64,000 nt of DNA. It comes from Pseudomonadota bacterium (GTDB taxonomy: Bacteria; Pseudomonadota; Gammaproteobacteria; Burkholderiales; Thiobacteraceae). Location: the NCBI GenBank assembly GCA_021812385.1, contig JAKANO010000001.1, forward strand, positions 62,001-126,000. The letters run 5' to 3'. Shown here piece after piece: positions 28,689-37,652 of the stretch (positions are counted from its first letter, which is position 1; the number at the start of each line of letters is the position of its first letter). Below the pieces are notes generated by a model that was given only the letters and a program-made list of their open reading frames with translations, was not told where the DNA came from and made no database searches. The position numbers were made by a program, and so were the translations under genes.

Positions 28689-30007
28689 AACGCACCACGC
28701 CCCAAGTCGGATTCGTCTCGCTCGGCTGCCCCAAGGCCACGGTCGATTCCGAGCACATTTTGACGCGGCTGCGCGCCGAGGGTTATGGCATCGTCGGCAA
28801 TTATCAGGACGCCGATCTGGTGGTGGTCAACACCTGCGGCTTTATCGACTCCGCCGTGGAGGAAAGTTTAGATGCCATCGGCGAAGCGTTGCGCGAAAAC
28901 GGCAAAGTCGTCGTCACCGGCTGTCTGGGGGCGAAAGGCGATATCGTCGCCGCCACCCATCCCAAGGTACTGGCCGTGACCGGCCCGCACGCCACGGAAG
29001 AAGTGATGGCCGCGGTGCATGCGCACTTGCCGAAACTGCACGACCCGTATACCGACCTGGTGCCGCCGCAAGGCATCCGCCTCACGCCCAGGCATTTTGC
29101 CTATATCAAAATTTCCGAAGGCTGCAATCATCGCTGCACCTTTTGCATTATTCCGTCGCTGCGCGGCGATTTGCTCAGCCGTCCGATCCATGAAGTGATG
29201 CACGAAGCCGAGAGCCTGGTCAAAGCCGGCGTGAAAGAGTTGCTGGTGATATCGCAAGACACCAGCGCCTATGGCGTGGATGTGAAATACCGCACGGGAT
29301 TCTGGAGCGGCAAGCCGATCAAGACGCGCATGACTGAACTGGCGGCGGCCTTGTCCGAGTTCGGCGTGTGGGTGCGGCTGCATTACGTCTACCCCTATCC
29401 GCATGTGGACGAAGTCATTCCGCTGATGGCTGACGGCAAAATATTGCCCTACCTCGACGTGCCGTTCCAGCACGCCAGCCCGCGCATCCTCAAGGCCATG
29501 AAACGCCCCGCCGCAGCGGAAAATAATTTAAAGCGCATTCAAGCTTGGCGCGAAATCTGCCCCGAGTTGGCGATTCGCAGCACCTTCATCACCGGCTTCC
29601 CCGGCGAAACCGAAGACGACTTCCAGCGCCTGCTGGATTTCCTGCAAGAAGCGCAACTGGATCGCGTCGGCTGCTTCACCTACTCGGCGGTCGAAGGCGC
29701 AACGGCCAACGCTATCGCCGCCCCCGTGCCGGAAGAGTTGAAAGAAGAACGCAAAGCGCGCCTGATGGAACTGCAAGCCGGCATCAGCGCCGAGCGCCTG
29801 GCGCGCAAAGTCGGCCAGAGACAAACCGTGCTGGTGGATGAACTGGCGGAAGGCGGCGCGTTTGCGCGTTCCTACGCCGATGCGCCCGAGATCGACGGTC
29901 TGGTGTATGTGCAGAGCGCGGGGGAGATCAAGGTGGGCGAGTTTCTTGAGGTTGAAATCACCGACTCGGACGAGCATGATCTGGTCGCGGAGCCTGTGCA
30001 GGGCTAA
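28685..30007 (+). CDS. rimO: Ribosomal protein S12 methylthiotransferase RimO
   Basis: This 440-residue radical-SAM enzyme methylthiolates the conserved Asp of ribosomal protein S12. An N-terminal domain with cysteines GCPK near residue 15, NTCGF near 50 and GCLG near 80 binds the auxiliary cluster. The radical-SAM motif CNHRCTFC is near residue 148, and a TRAM RNA-binding domain is at the end (about 370-440). The ATG at 28685 is set by the overlap with the ZIP gene; longer starts fall inside it. Length is normal. Confidence 0.95.
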   Translation: MKRTTPQVGFVSLGCPKATVDSEHILTRLRAEGYGIVGNYQDADLVVVNTCGFIDSAVEESLDAIGEALRENGKVVVTGCLGAKGDIVAATHPKVLAVTGPHATEEVMAAVHAHLPKLHDPYTDLVPPQGIRLTPRHFAYIKISEGCNHRCTFCIIPSLRGDLLSRPIHEVMHEAESLVKAGVKELLVISQDTSAYGVDVKYRTGFWSGKPIKTRMTELAAALSEFGVWVRLHYVYPYPHVDEVIPLMADGKILPYLDVPFQHASPRILKAMKRPAAAENNLKRIQAWREICPELAIRSTFITGFPGETEDDFQRLLDFLQEAQLDRVGCFTYSAVEGATANAIAAPVPEELKEERKARLMELQAGISAERLARKVGQRQTVLVDELAEGGAFARSYADAPEIDGLVYVQSAGEIKVGEFLEVEITDSDEHDLVAEPVQG

Positions 30008-30064
30008 TACAGCAGCCGAAATATAATTTTTCGGCCACTCTGGTTTTTATTTTGGGCGTCAGTA

Positions 30065-30358
30065 ATGAACTATCAGTTTGCTGCGTTTATTTTCGGAATA
30101 GCTGCTTATGCGTTACGAGCAATAGCGACCGCAAGGCTGCGTGAAAAACATCCGATTGAGTGGTCACGGCTAGGCCGCCCATTGCTTACTGAGCAAGGTC
30201 CTCAAGATTATCCATCGCAAACAATGGCAAGGTTTCTACTACGTGGTGAATTTTTTAAGATACCCGATGTTCCTTTGCGGATTTATTGTCTCGCTTTCTA
30301 CATAACATTGGTTGCAGCGGTATTGTTAATGTTGTTCGGGTTTATTATGCCGGAGTAA
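30065..30358 (+). CDS. Small two-helix membrane protein of unknown role
   Basis: This 97-residue protein has a hydrophobic N-terminal segment (about 4-22) and a second one near the C-terminus (about 75-94), with a polar middle. I do not recognise it. Base composition is lower in GC than its neighbours, and the ribosome site is weak. It sits alone between rimO and the next conserved gene. A real short gene is plausible because of the two well-placed membrane segments, but this is not proven. Confidence 0.5.
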   Translation: MNYQFAAFIFGIAAYALRAIATARLREKHPIEWSRLGRPLLTEQGPQDYPSQTMARFLLRGEFFKIPDVPLRIYCLAFYITLVAAVLLMLFGFIMPE

Positions 30359-30519
30359 CAAATATAGGTTTGATATTTCACGGCGATACCCATCCCATCA
30401 ATCACCGCACCCCCACCGAAGCATATAACTGCCGTACCTTCCGCCGCCGCAAACTGACTCAGTAATGAACGGCTACGCCCCTTCACCAAAAATCCAAGCC
30501 AAAGTGCTAGGATGTAAAC

Positions 30520-31581
30520 ATGAATGCGAACACTTGTTTACCCGTGCAAAATTTCCATGAAATCGTGGATACGGTGCAAACCAATTGCCACATTACTGAC
30601 GCGCGTCACGCGCAAGACATGACCATGTGCATTTTCCTGCTGGAGATGCGCGAGTATTACCGTTGGGAATACACCATTCCCTTTGCCGAAAATCTGCCGA
30701 AAGATGATTTAGGCAGTTGGATGGTGGAGCGTGAAAAGTTGTGGGCTACGCTGGAAGACTCGCCATACCAGCCCTTGCGCTTGGCTTCCGGGCCGCAAGA
30801 CCCGTTCGAGGTTGCGGCCATTAACCAAGATTTGGTGCCGCAAGGCTATGTGTATAGCGCGGGCTTGGGCCGCTTTCGCCGGCCGCATTTTTTCCTCGGG
30901 CGCCTGCATCGGGCGCAACAGCGCGATGGCTTCGAAGTGCTGATCGCGGATTGCGAATACGCGCGCGATTTGATCGCGCCGCCGGCGGCGTTGCTTGGCA
31001 ACACGATCTATATTCGCCGTGAAGCGGTGAAAAGTTTTTTGTGGACCAAGGTAGAGGAGTGGGGCTGGAAGCAACAGGACAACGCGCTCGGCCGCGCACT
31101 GGCCTATTACGACTTCAAGCAGCAGCCGGATGCCGAGCTGGAACGCATGACCGATGCCGAATCCGAGGCCATGATCCTGCATGAGCTGGGCGAAGGGCAA
31201 GCCGGCCGCGCGCTGGACGACGCGGCCTGGAATGAAATGCTGGTCACCTGTAGTCGTCATCGCCCGGAATTGTATGCGCGCGCCGTGCGCGACAATTTGG
31301 CGGATTGCCTGGTCACGCTGCCGACATTGATGGAGCAGGCATCGCACCCATCGCTGCATTTTTATTTCGCCAACTTCGAGGGCATGCGCAAGAAATTATT
31401 CCCGCTGCTGGTTACCGCCTATCAAGCCTGGGTTCAGCATGGCGATTTAAAACCCTTGCAGCAAGCCGTGCAGCGCGGCCAACAGCATTGGCTGAAAACC
31501 GGGCAGGAGATGATTGCAGCGCAGCATGCCGGGGTCACGGATACGCGCTTGGTGGAGATCGGCGAAGGCGCCGGCTTGTAA
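30520..31581 (+). CDS. Conserved protein of unknown function (Sfum_1244-like)
   Basis: This is a 353-residue, probably cytoplasmic protein. It has an N-terminal NCHITDARHAQDMTMC stretch with two cysteines near 27-43, the YYRWEY stretch near 48, and a C-terminal helical part rich in Gln, Leu and His. I recall families with this start under the name Sfum_1244, of unknown role; this is memory, not a search. There is no signal peptide or membrane segment. A methyltransferase gene follows 21 bases later on the same strand, so the two may share a message. Confidence 0.8.
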   Translation: MNANTCLPVQNFHEIVDTVQTNCHITDARHAQDMTMCIFLLEMREYYRWEYTIPFAENLPKDDLGSWMVEREKLWATLEDSPYQPLRLASGPQDPFEVAAINQDLVPQGYVYSAGLGRFRRPHFFLGRLHRAQQRDGFEVLIADCEYARDLIAPPAALLGNTIYIRREAVKSFLWTKVEEWGWKQQDNALGRALAYYDFKQQPDAELERMTDAESEAMILHELGEGQAGRALDDAAWNEMLVTCSRHRPELYARAVRDNLADCLVTLPTLMEQASHPSLHFYFANFEGMRKKLFPLLVTAYQAWVQHGDLKPLQQAVQRGQQHWLKTGQEMIAAQHAGVTDTRLVEIGEGAGL

Positions 31582-31602
31582 TGATACGTAGGCGTTAAAG
31601 CA

Positions 31603-32223
31603 ATGGACCGTAAACAGCATTGGGAGCAGGTGTATAGCACCAAGGCATCGGATTCGGTGAGCTGGTTTCAGGAGCATGCCGCACTATCGATACAGATGAT
31701 CCACAACACCGGGTTAGGAAAAGATGCGGCGATTATTGACGTGGGTGGCGGGGCCTCCAAGCTGGTGGATGACCTCGTGGCCGAAGGTTATAGCGATGTG
31801 ACGGTGCTGGATCTGTCGGCGGCAGCGATCGCTGTCGCCAAACAGCGTTTAGGACAGCATGCGGATAGCGTGCATTGGATGGAAAGCGACATCACGCGAG
31901 CGAATTTTCCCGTGCACCGCTTCGACATTTGGCATGATCGTGCGGTGTTTCATTTTTTAACCGACCCGGCCGACCGCCAAGCTTATGTCGAGCGCGTGAT
32001 GCGCGCCGTACGTCCGGGTGGGCATGTGATTGTCGCCACCTTTGGCGAAGATGGCCCAGAAAAGTGCAGCGGCTTGCCGGTGGTGCGCTACCAACCGGAT
32101 GCCCTGCATGCCGAATTCGGCGATAGCTTCCTGCTGGTTGCGCATGAAAAGGAAGCGCACCATACGCCATCCGGAACGGTGCAACAGTTTGTCTATTGCT
32201 ATTGCCGCAAGGGCAATGCTTGA
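31603..32223 (+). CDS. Class I SAM-dependent methyltransferase
   Basis: The 206-residue protein has the methyltransferase fold. Motif I IDVGGGASKLV is near residue 45, an acidic end of strand 2 is in VLDLS near 69, and the motif near IWHDRAVFHFL follows at about 108. The substrate is unknown; similar small enzymes act on metabolites such as thiols or metalloids. The C-terminus ends with a CYCRKG cysteine pair. It may form a unit with the upstream conserved gene. Confidence 0.87.
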   Translation: MDRKQHWEQVYSTKASDSVSWFQEHAALSIQMIHNTGLGKDAAIIDVGGGASKLVDDLVAEGYSDVTVLDLSAAAIAVAKQRLGQHADSVHWMESDITRANFPVHRFDIWHDRAVFHFLTDPADRQAYVERVMRAVRPGGHVIVATFGEDGPEKCSGLPVVRYQPDALHAEFGDSFLLVAHEKEAHHTPSGTVQQFVYCYCRKGNA

Positions 32224-32280
32224 CACGCAAATGTGCTGTCAGGTCATTTGCGACTATTGCAGAATAAGGTCAGTACTCAA

Positions 32281-32559
32281 CTACTCTTTAGTAGGTTTGA
32301 CGATGCTCACTACTTTCGCCTTCGGTGGCTCGCCATCGACATAGAAGGGCTTGGCTTGATCGTAATCAAGCTCTTCGCCCAACTCTTTCTCGCGTGCCGA
32401 AATCAGGCTGAAACAATCTTTTATATCTTGAATGGTGTCGTCCGACAGCGGGTTATCTCGGCCGCTGCTATGCGGTGTGACGTCCTTGATGATGTTGCCC
32501 AGCGTCTTGCGCATCAGGCGCAGGATGCGTTGTTCTTTGCTTAACTCTTCTGTGCTCAT
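32281..32559 (-). CDS. Small conserved protein, possibly ScpA-like by name only
   Basis: This 92-residue protein is highly charged and helical (KEQRILRLMRKTLGNIIKD, DDTIQDIKDCFSLISAREKEL). It has no signal peptide. Similar short betaproteobacterial proteins are sometimes called segregation and condensation protein A, but this is a weak label. The ATG at 32559 is preferred over a start at 32592. It converges on the methyltransferase gene and has no clear operon partner. Confidence 0.75.
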   Translation of the reverse strand: MSTEELSKEQRILRLMRKTLGNIIKDVTPHSSGRDNPLSDDTIQDIKDCFSLISAREKELGEELDYDQAKPFYVDGEPPKAKVVSIVKPTKE

Positions 32560-32640
32560 GGGTATATTCCGGTGTGAACTGCAATGTGCCACTTTACCGG
32601 AAGACGAACTAAGCGTCTAACTGGGGAGTGAAAAATTTAA

Positions 32641-32791
32641 AATAGATCATGAACCGCCAAATAGATCATGAACCGCCAAGACGCCAAGAGCGCCAAGGTA
32701 AATTCAAAAAATGAACCAACCTGAGCCAAAGGGATGTTGTTTTTTATTCTTGTAATGTTTTTCTTGGCGCTCTTGGCGTCTTGGCGGTTCA
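32641..32791. repeat. Long inverted repeat, CCAAGACGCC family, with a tandem 19-mer
   Basis: The left arm (32669-32697) and right arm (32763-32791) are perfectly complementary 29-mers built from units like GACGCCAAG and AGCGCCAAG, with a 65-base spacer. Directly before the left arm, a 19-base unit (AATAGATCATGAACCGCCA) is repeated in tandem (32641-32659 and 32660-32678), copying the start of the arm. A second member of the family is at 51962-52076. Confidence 0.9.
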
Positions 32792-32799
32792 AATTGATT

Positions 32800-33093
32800 T
32801 TACCGGGTAAATTTTTTCACCACCGTCAGCAGTTCCTCAATCGCCGCTTCTCCCTGACCTGCGCGGATCGCATTTTGTACGCAGCCGTGCGTATGCTGTT
32901 CCAACAATTGCATGCCCAGCGCGTCCAAGGCGGACTGGATCGCGGAAATCTGCGTCAGGATGTCGACGCAGTATCGATCTTGCTCGATCATCTTGGCCAC
33001 GCCGCCGACTTGCCCGGCGATGCGGTTGATGCGCCGCGTGAGGCCGGCCTTGTCCGGCTGTACGACTAGTTTAGGCGACTTGGTAGCCGGCAT
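32800..33093 (-). CDS. csoR: CsoR-family copper-sensing repressor
   Basis: This 97-residue helical DNA-binding repressor responds to Cu(I). The Cys-His-Cys metal-binding set of the family is present: YCVDIL near residue 39, then HTHGC near 64-68, with His four residues before Cys. It has the CsoR start TRRINRIAGQV near 17. The ATG at 33093 lies inside the copZ 3' end, an overlap of 23 bases, so translation is coupled. It is the last gene of copA-copZ-csoR. The operator at 35760 is its likely target. Confidence 0.9.
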   Translation of the reverse strand: MPATKSPKLVVQPDKAGLTRRINRIAGQVGGVAKMIEQDRYCVDILTQISAIQSALDALGMQLLEQHTHGCVQNAIRAGQGEAAIEELLTVVKKFTR

Positions 33094-33277
33094 CTTGGAT
33101 CGCCTGTTTGAATTGTGCCGGTTGCGCTTGGCCTGCATCGTAGGCCACGCTGACCTTGCCGGTCTCCAACACGACATCGACTTGGCTCACGCCGGGCACG
33201 GCGCCGACGACGCGTTTAACGCTGGCGACACAGCCCATGCAGGTCATGCCGGTGACGTCGAGAGTAATGGTTTCCAT
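33071..33277 (-). CDS. copZ: Copper chaperone, single HMA domain (CopZ-like)
   Basis: The 68-residue protein is one heavy-metal-associated domain that carries Cu(I) to the ATPase. The ligand motif GMTCMGC is at residues 10-16. The fold ends with the usual AIQDAGYQV. It lies 43 bases after copA, with a good ribosome site on the minus strand (GGAG), and its end overlaps csoR. Confidence 0.9.
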   Translation of the reverse strand: METITLDVTGMTCMGCVASVKRVVGAVPGVSQVDVVLETGKVSVAYDAGQAQPAQFKQAIQDAGYQVA

Positions 33278-33320
33278 GCTGTTCTCCTGTTGATTGAAAT
33301 TAAAAATAGGGGGCGCGAAT

Positions 33321-35702
33321 TTATGCGCCAGCCTTCCAGCGTTTCAGCAGCAAGGCATTGCTGACCACCGACACCGAGCTCATGGCCATCGCGCCGCCGG
33401 CGATCACCGGATTTAAAAAACCCAGCGCCGCCAGCGGAATGCCCAACACGTTATAGATGAAAGCGAAAAACAAATTCTGGCGAATCTTGCGCAGGGTGGC
33501 GCGCGATAGCGAAATCGCATCGGCGACGCTCATCAGGCTATTGCGCATGAGTGTGATATCCGCCGCTTCGATGGCGATGTCGGAACCGCTGCTGATGGCG
33601 AAGCCTACGTCCGCCGCCGACAGCGCCGGTGCGTCGTTGATGCCGTCGCCCGCCATGCCGACCACTTGGCCTTGGGCTTTTTGCCGCGCGACTTCTTGCG
33701 CCTTGTCCTGCGGCAGCACTTCGGCGATGTAACGCTGAATGCCGGCTTGTTGCGCGATGGCGGCGGCGGTTTGCGGGTTGTCGCCGGTGAGCATGACCAC
33801 TGCCACGCCCATATCCTGCAAGCGCGCCACGGCGGCGGCGGAGTCGTCGCGGATCGGGTCGGCGATGGCGATCAGGCCGAGAAAGCGCTGTTTACTGCCC
33901 AGTCCGATCACCGTTTTGCCTTGCGCCGATAGCGCTAGCGCATCGGCGATATTCGGCACGCCGGATTCCATGAGAAAGGCCAGCGAGCCAAGATAAACAG
34001 TCTCATCGTTGTAGCGCGCGGAAACGCCCTTGCCGGCAATCGTGGTGAAGTCGCCGATGCCGGCCGCTGCGATGCCATGGTTCGCAGCATGCTTCACAAT
34101 CGCCGTCGCCAAGGGATGCTGCGAACCTTGTTCCAGCGCCGTGGCGGCAGCGAGTAAATCGTTTTCGCTCACGCCGGGGGCTGGCTGCACATTGGTCACG
34201 GTCGGCGTGCCGGCGGTCAACGTGCCGGTCTTATCCACGATCAAGGTGGTGATCTTGTGCGCTTGTTCCAGGGCGCGCGCATCGCGCACCAAAATGCCGG
34301 TTTGCGCGCCGCGCCCGGTGCCGACCATGATGGCGGTCGGCGTGGCCAAGCCCAAGGCGCAAGGGCAGGCGATGACCAATACCGCCACGGCGTTGATGAG
34401 GGCCACGGACAAATCCCCACCGAGCCACCACCACAGTACAAAAGTAAGCAGTGCAATGCTCACCACAATCGGTACGAAAATGCCGGAGATGACATCGGCC
34501 AAGCGCTGGATCGGCGCTTTCGAGCCTTGCGCATCCTCCACCAGGCGCACGATATGCGCGAGCTGCGTTGCGTTGCCCACGCCGGTGGCGCGCAGCTTCA
34601 GCATGCCGTCGAGATTTTGCGTGGCGGCATAGACATGGCTGCCGGATTGCTTGTGCAGCGGCATGCTCTCGCCGGTGAGCATGGCCTCGTTCACGCTGGA
34701 AGTCCCTTCGATGACCTCGCCATCCACCGGCATGCTTTCGCCGGCGCGCACGATGCACACATCGCCGGCTTGCAGTTGTTCGATGGGAATATCCAGCGTT
34801 TGGCCGTCGCGCTCGACGCGCGCGGTGCGCGGTTGCAGCTTGATCAACGCTTCGATGGCGGCCGAGGTCTTGCCCTTGGCGCGCGCTTCCATCAGCTTGC
34901 CCAGCAGCACTAAGGTGATGACGGCGCTGGAAGCCTCGAAGTACACATGCTGTTCATGCAGGCCCAGCAGCGTGACCACCAGGCTCAACAGATAAGCCAT
35001 GGTGGTGCCGAGCGCCACCAGCACGTCCATGTTCGCGCCGCCGCCGCGCAAGGCATGGTAGGCGCCGATATAAAAGCGCTTGCCGATCCAAAACTGCACC
35101 GGTGTCGCCAGCGCCAATTGCCACCAGCGCGGTATCCAGTCCTGATGGTCGCCCGTCAGCATGCCGCCCATTTGCGCCAGCAGCGGCAGCGTGAGCACGG
35201 CGGCAATCCAGAATTGCTTGAATTCTTTTTGATACAACGCCTGCTTGCGCGCGCGTTCCGCCTCGCGTCCTTGCTCCGCTAGTTCGCGTGCGCTGTAGCC
35301 GGTCTTGCGCACGCTATCGATGATCTGTTCCAGAGAGACCTGGCCCGGCTGATATTTCACTAATGCCTGCTCTGTGGCGAAATTCACGCGCGCCTCAACG
35401 CCGGGCAGTTGGTTCAGCGCCTTTTCGATGCGGGTGGCGCAAGCGGCGCAGGTCATGCCCTCCAAGGCCAGCGTGATTTGCTGCTGCGGCACTTGATAGC
35501 CGGTCTTTTGAATCAAGGCCACGATCTGCTCCGGCGTGGTTTGGCTCGGGTCATAATCGACGCGGGCTTTTTCTGCGGTCAGGTTCACCACCGCATTGAC
35601 GCCGCTTTGCTGGTTGAGGCGGGTTTCGATGCGCGTGGCGCAGGCGCTGCACGTCATACCGGAAATCGGCAGATCGATGCGGAGGCGGTTGACGGTTTGC
35701 AT
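33321..35702 (-). CDS. copA: Copper-exporting P1B-type ATPase
   Basis: This 793-residue inner-membrane pump exports Cu(I) with ATP. It has two N-terminal HMA domains (GMTCSAC near residue 15, GMTCAAC near 83), an A-domain TGES near 345, the ion-path CPC motif (IACPCALG near 448), the phosphorylation site DKTGTLT near 490 and GDGINDAPAL near 692. The usual SEHPL nucleotide motif reads SQHPL. Order and length match the family. The operator at 35760-35776 and its promoter lie about 60 bases upstream of the ATG. Copper export to the periplasm is its job. Confidence 0.95.
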   Translation of the reverse strand: MQTVNRLRIDLPISGMTCSACATRIETRLNQQSGVNAVVNLTAEKARVDYDPSQTTPEQIVALIQKTGYQVPQQQITLALEGMTCAACATRIEKALNQLPGVEARVNFATEQALVKYQPGQVSLEQIIDSVRKTGYSARELAEQGREAERARKQALYQKEFKQFWIAAVLTLPLLAQMGGMLTGDHQDWIPRWWQLALATPVQFWIGKRFYIGAYHALRGGGANMDVLVALGTTMAYLLSLVVTLLGLHEQHVYFEASSAVITLVLLGKLMEARAKGKTSAAIEALIKLQPRTARVERDGQTLDIPIEQLQAGDVCIVRAGESMPVDGEVIEGTSSVNEAMLTGESMPLHKQSGSHVYAATQNLDGMLKLRATGVGNATQLAHIVRLVEDAQGSKAPIQRLADVISGIFVPIVVSIALLTFVLWWWLGGDLSVALINAVAVLVIACPCALGLATPTAIMVGTGRGAQTGILVRDARALEQAHKITTLIVDKTGTLTAGTPTVTNVQPAPGVSENDLLAAATALEQGSQHPLATAIVKHAANHGIAAAGIGDFTTIAGKGVSARYNDETVYLGSLAFLMESGVPNIADALALSAQGKTVIGLGSKQRFLGLIAIADPIRDDSAAAVARLQDMGVAVVMLTGDNPQTAAAIAQQAGIQRYIAEVLPQDKAQEVARQKAQGQVVGMAGDGINDAPALSAADVGFAISSGSDIAIEAADITLMRNSLMSVADAISLSRATLRKIRQNLFFAFIYNVLGIPLAALGFLNPVIAGGAMAMSSVSVVSNALLLKRWKAGA

Positions 35703-35756
35703 GGCGCGGACTTTGGGGTGGATGCGTTCATCCTAGGCCGGGGGAGGGGGGATGTC

Positions 35757-35785
35757 AATATACCCTATTGGGGTATTGTCGAAAG
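35757..35785 (-). promoter_or_regulatory. Predicted copA promoter overlapping the CsoR operator
   Basis: Read on the minus strand, a TATATT -10-like element (35762-35757) lies about 16 bases from a TTTCGA -35-like hexamer (around 35784-35779). The CsoR palindrome falls between and over them, so repressor binding would block RNA polymerase. Confidence 0.5.
35760..35776. promoter_or_regulatory. CsoR operator
   Basis: ATACCCTATTGGGGTAT is a perfect inverted repeat of ATACCC/GGGTAT with a 5-base centre. This is the known form of CsoR operators in copper operons. It lies 58 bases upstream of the copA start and the operon itself encodes CsoR. Confidence 0.85.
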
Positions 35786-36144
35786 TTGTATAAATTCCAG
35801 TTCGGAGTCGCGCTGTGCGCGGGATGTTTTAGGGCCGGGCTGCCCCGGCAGGGCAGTTCTTTTTCTTGCTTGTCCAAGAAAAAGGCACCAAAAAGAAGGA
35901 CACCCCGGTTCACCGGTCGCCCGTTGGGCGCCCCCCTGCGTTGCTCGCCACGCCGGGCCCAAGAGAAAAACGGGGATTCGAACTCGCGCGATCCGCTGCG
36001 CGGCCACGCGCTCAAACATGAATCCGCCGACTGCTCCCGGCGCGGCTGTGCTACTCGGCGGCTCGCAGGGGCCCCAAAGGCGTCGCGAGGCCAACAGAGG
36101 ACCTTCGTTGCACGCAGGAGTTATTTTTACAACTTGTATATGGC
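35777..36144. other. Gene-free stretch between copA and lysS, repeat-like
   Basis: The region 35703-36144 holds no supported gene apart from the copA control sites. Open frames run through 35768-36283 (plus) and 35765-36094 (minus), but their products are rich in Arg, Pro, Gly and Ser without domain signs. Phrases such as LPRQGSSFSCLSKKKAPKRRT resemble a frequent spurious translation of a dispersed element in beta- and gammaproteobacteria, as I recall. I treat it as non-coding and probably repeat-derived. Confidence 0.5.
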
Positions 36145-37650
36145 TCAGCTCTCCGGCCGCATATGCGGGAACAAAATCACGTCGCGGATATTCGGCGTAT
36201 CGGTGAGCAGCATCACGAAGCGGTCGATGCCGATGCCTTCGCCGGCGGTGGGCGGCAGGCCGTATTCCAGGGCGCGGATGTAATCCGCGTCGTAGTGCAT
36301 GGCCTCGAAGTCACCGGCTTCCTTTTGCCGTACTTGCTCCATGAAGCGCTCGGCCTGGTCTTCCGGGTCGTTCAATTCGGAGAAGCCGTTGGCAAGTTCG
36401 CGGCCGGCGATGAACAGCTCGAAGCGCTCGGTGATTTCCGGGTGCTTGTCGCTGCGCCGCGCCAAGGGCGAGGTCTCCGCCGGGTAGTCGACGATGAAGG
36501 TCGGGTCGAATAACAGATGTTCAGTTGTTTCTTCGAACATGGTGGTTTGCAGGCCGCCGAGGCCGTCGTTCTTGCGGTATTCCATCTTGTGCTGCTCGAA
36601 ATAATCGACCAGGAATTGCCGGTCGTTGATTTGCGCCAAGGTGATTTCCGGATGGTAATGCACGACCGCTTGCACCATGGTCATGCGCGCGAACGGCTTG
36701 GCGAAGTCGATGCCGCGGCCTTGATAGGTGATCTGTGCGGTGCCCAGCACTTTCTCCGCGATCCAGCGCAGCATCTCTTCCGTCAGGTTCATCAGGTAGT
36801 GGTAATCCTTGTACGCCACATAGAATTCCATCATGGTGAATTCCGGGTTGTGGCGCGGCGAGATGCCTTCGTTGCGGAAGTTGCGGTTGATCTCGAACAC
36901 GCGCTCGAAGCCGCCCACCACTAATCTTTTCAAATACAGCTCGGGCGCGATGCGCAGGAACAGCGGCATGTCGAGTGCGTTGTGGTGCGTGGCGAACGGT
37001 CGTGCGCTGGCGCCGCCGGGAATCGGATGCATCATCGGCGTTTCCACTTCCAGGAAGTGGCGCGCGCCGAGAAATTCGCGGAACGCCGCCATGATGCGCG
37101 AGCGCTGCACGAAAGCCAGGCGCGTGTCCTCGTTCATGATGAGGTCGACATAGCGCTGGCGGTATTTCAATTCCTGATCGGCCAGGCCGTGGAATTTGTC
37201 CGGCAGCGGACGGATGGATTTGGTCAGCAAACGCAGCTCGGTGGCGCGCACCGACAGCTCGCCCTTGTTGGTCTTGAACATCGTGCCGCGCACGCCGATG
37301 ATGTCGCCCAAGTCGTAGTGCTTGAAGGCTTCGTGCGCCGCTTCGCCGGTGTGATCGTTGGTGATGTAGATTTGCAGGCGGCCGCTGACATCTTGAATCG
37401 TCGCGAAGCTGGCCTTGCCCATCAGGCGCTTGAGCATGATGCGGCCGGCCACGGCGACCGTGACATTCAGCGCTTCCAATTCTTCCTTCGGCATCGCTTC
37501 GTATTGCGCGCCCAGCGGTTCAGCCAGGTGCTCGCGCGCGAAGTCGTTAGGGAAAGGGTTGCCCTTATCGCGCAGCGCTTTCAGCTTGGCGCGGCGCTCG
37601 GCGATGATTTGGTTTTCGTCTTGTTGCGGTTGCTGTTCTTGTTCGCTCAT
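36145..37650 (-). CDS. lysS: Lysyl-tRNA synthetase, class II
   Basis: This 501-residue cytoplasmic enzyme charges tRNA-Lys. An OB-fold anticodon-binding domain (about 60-150) precedes the class II catalytic core (about 175-500). Motif 2 appears as [20 protein letters not shown] near residue 262 and motif 3 as [11 protein letters not shown] near 477. The gene follows prfB by 2 bases, the conserved prfB-lysS order. It has no odd features. Confidence 0.95.
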   Translation of the reverse strand: MSEQEQQPQQDENQIIAERRAKLKALRDKGNPFPNDFAREHLAEPLGAQYEAMPKEELEALNVTVAVAGRIMLKRLMGKASFATIQDVSGRLQIYITNDHTGEAAHEAFKHYDLGDIIGVRGTMFKTNKGELSVRATELRLLTKSIRPLPDKFHGLADQELKYRQRYVDLIMNEDTRLAFVQRSRIMAAFREFLGARHFLEVETPMMHPIPGGASARPFATHHNALDMPLFLRIAPELYLKRLVVGGFERVFEINRNFRNEGISPRHNPEFTMMEFYVAYKDYHYLMNLTEEMLRWIAEKVLGTAQITYQGRGIDFAKPFARMTMVQAVVHYHPEITLAQINDRQFLVDYFEQHKMEYRKNDGLGGLQTTMFEETTEHLLFDPTFIVDYPAETSPLARRSDKHPEITERFELFIAGRELANGFSELNDPEDQAERFMEQVRQKEAGDFEAMHYDADYIRALEYGLPPTAGEGIGIDRFVMLLTDTPNIRDVILFPHMRPES

Positions 37651-37652
37651 GA

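Noticed and set aside
30298..30489. Minus-strand frame whose N-terminal half (VKGRSRSLLSQFAAAEG) looks protein-like
   Set aside because: It could be a remnant of a real gene, but I cannot name a family, there is no ribosome site, and the second half overlaps the end of the small membrane protein gene in low-complexity sequence.
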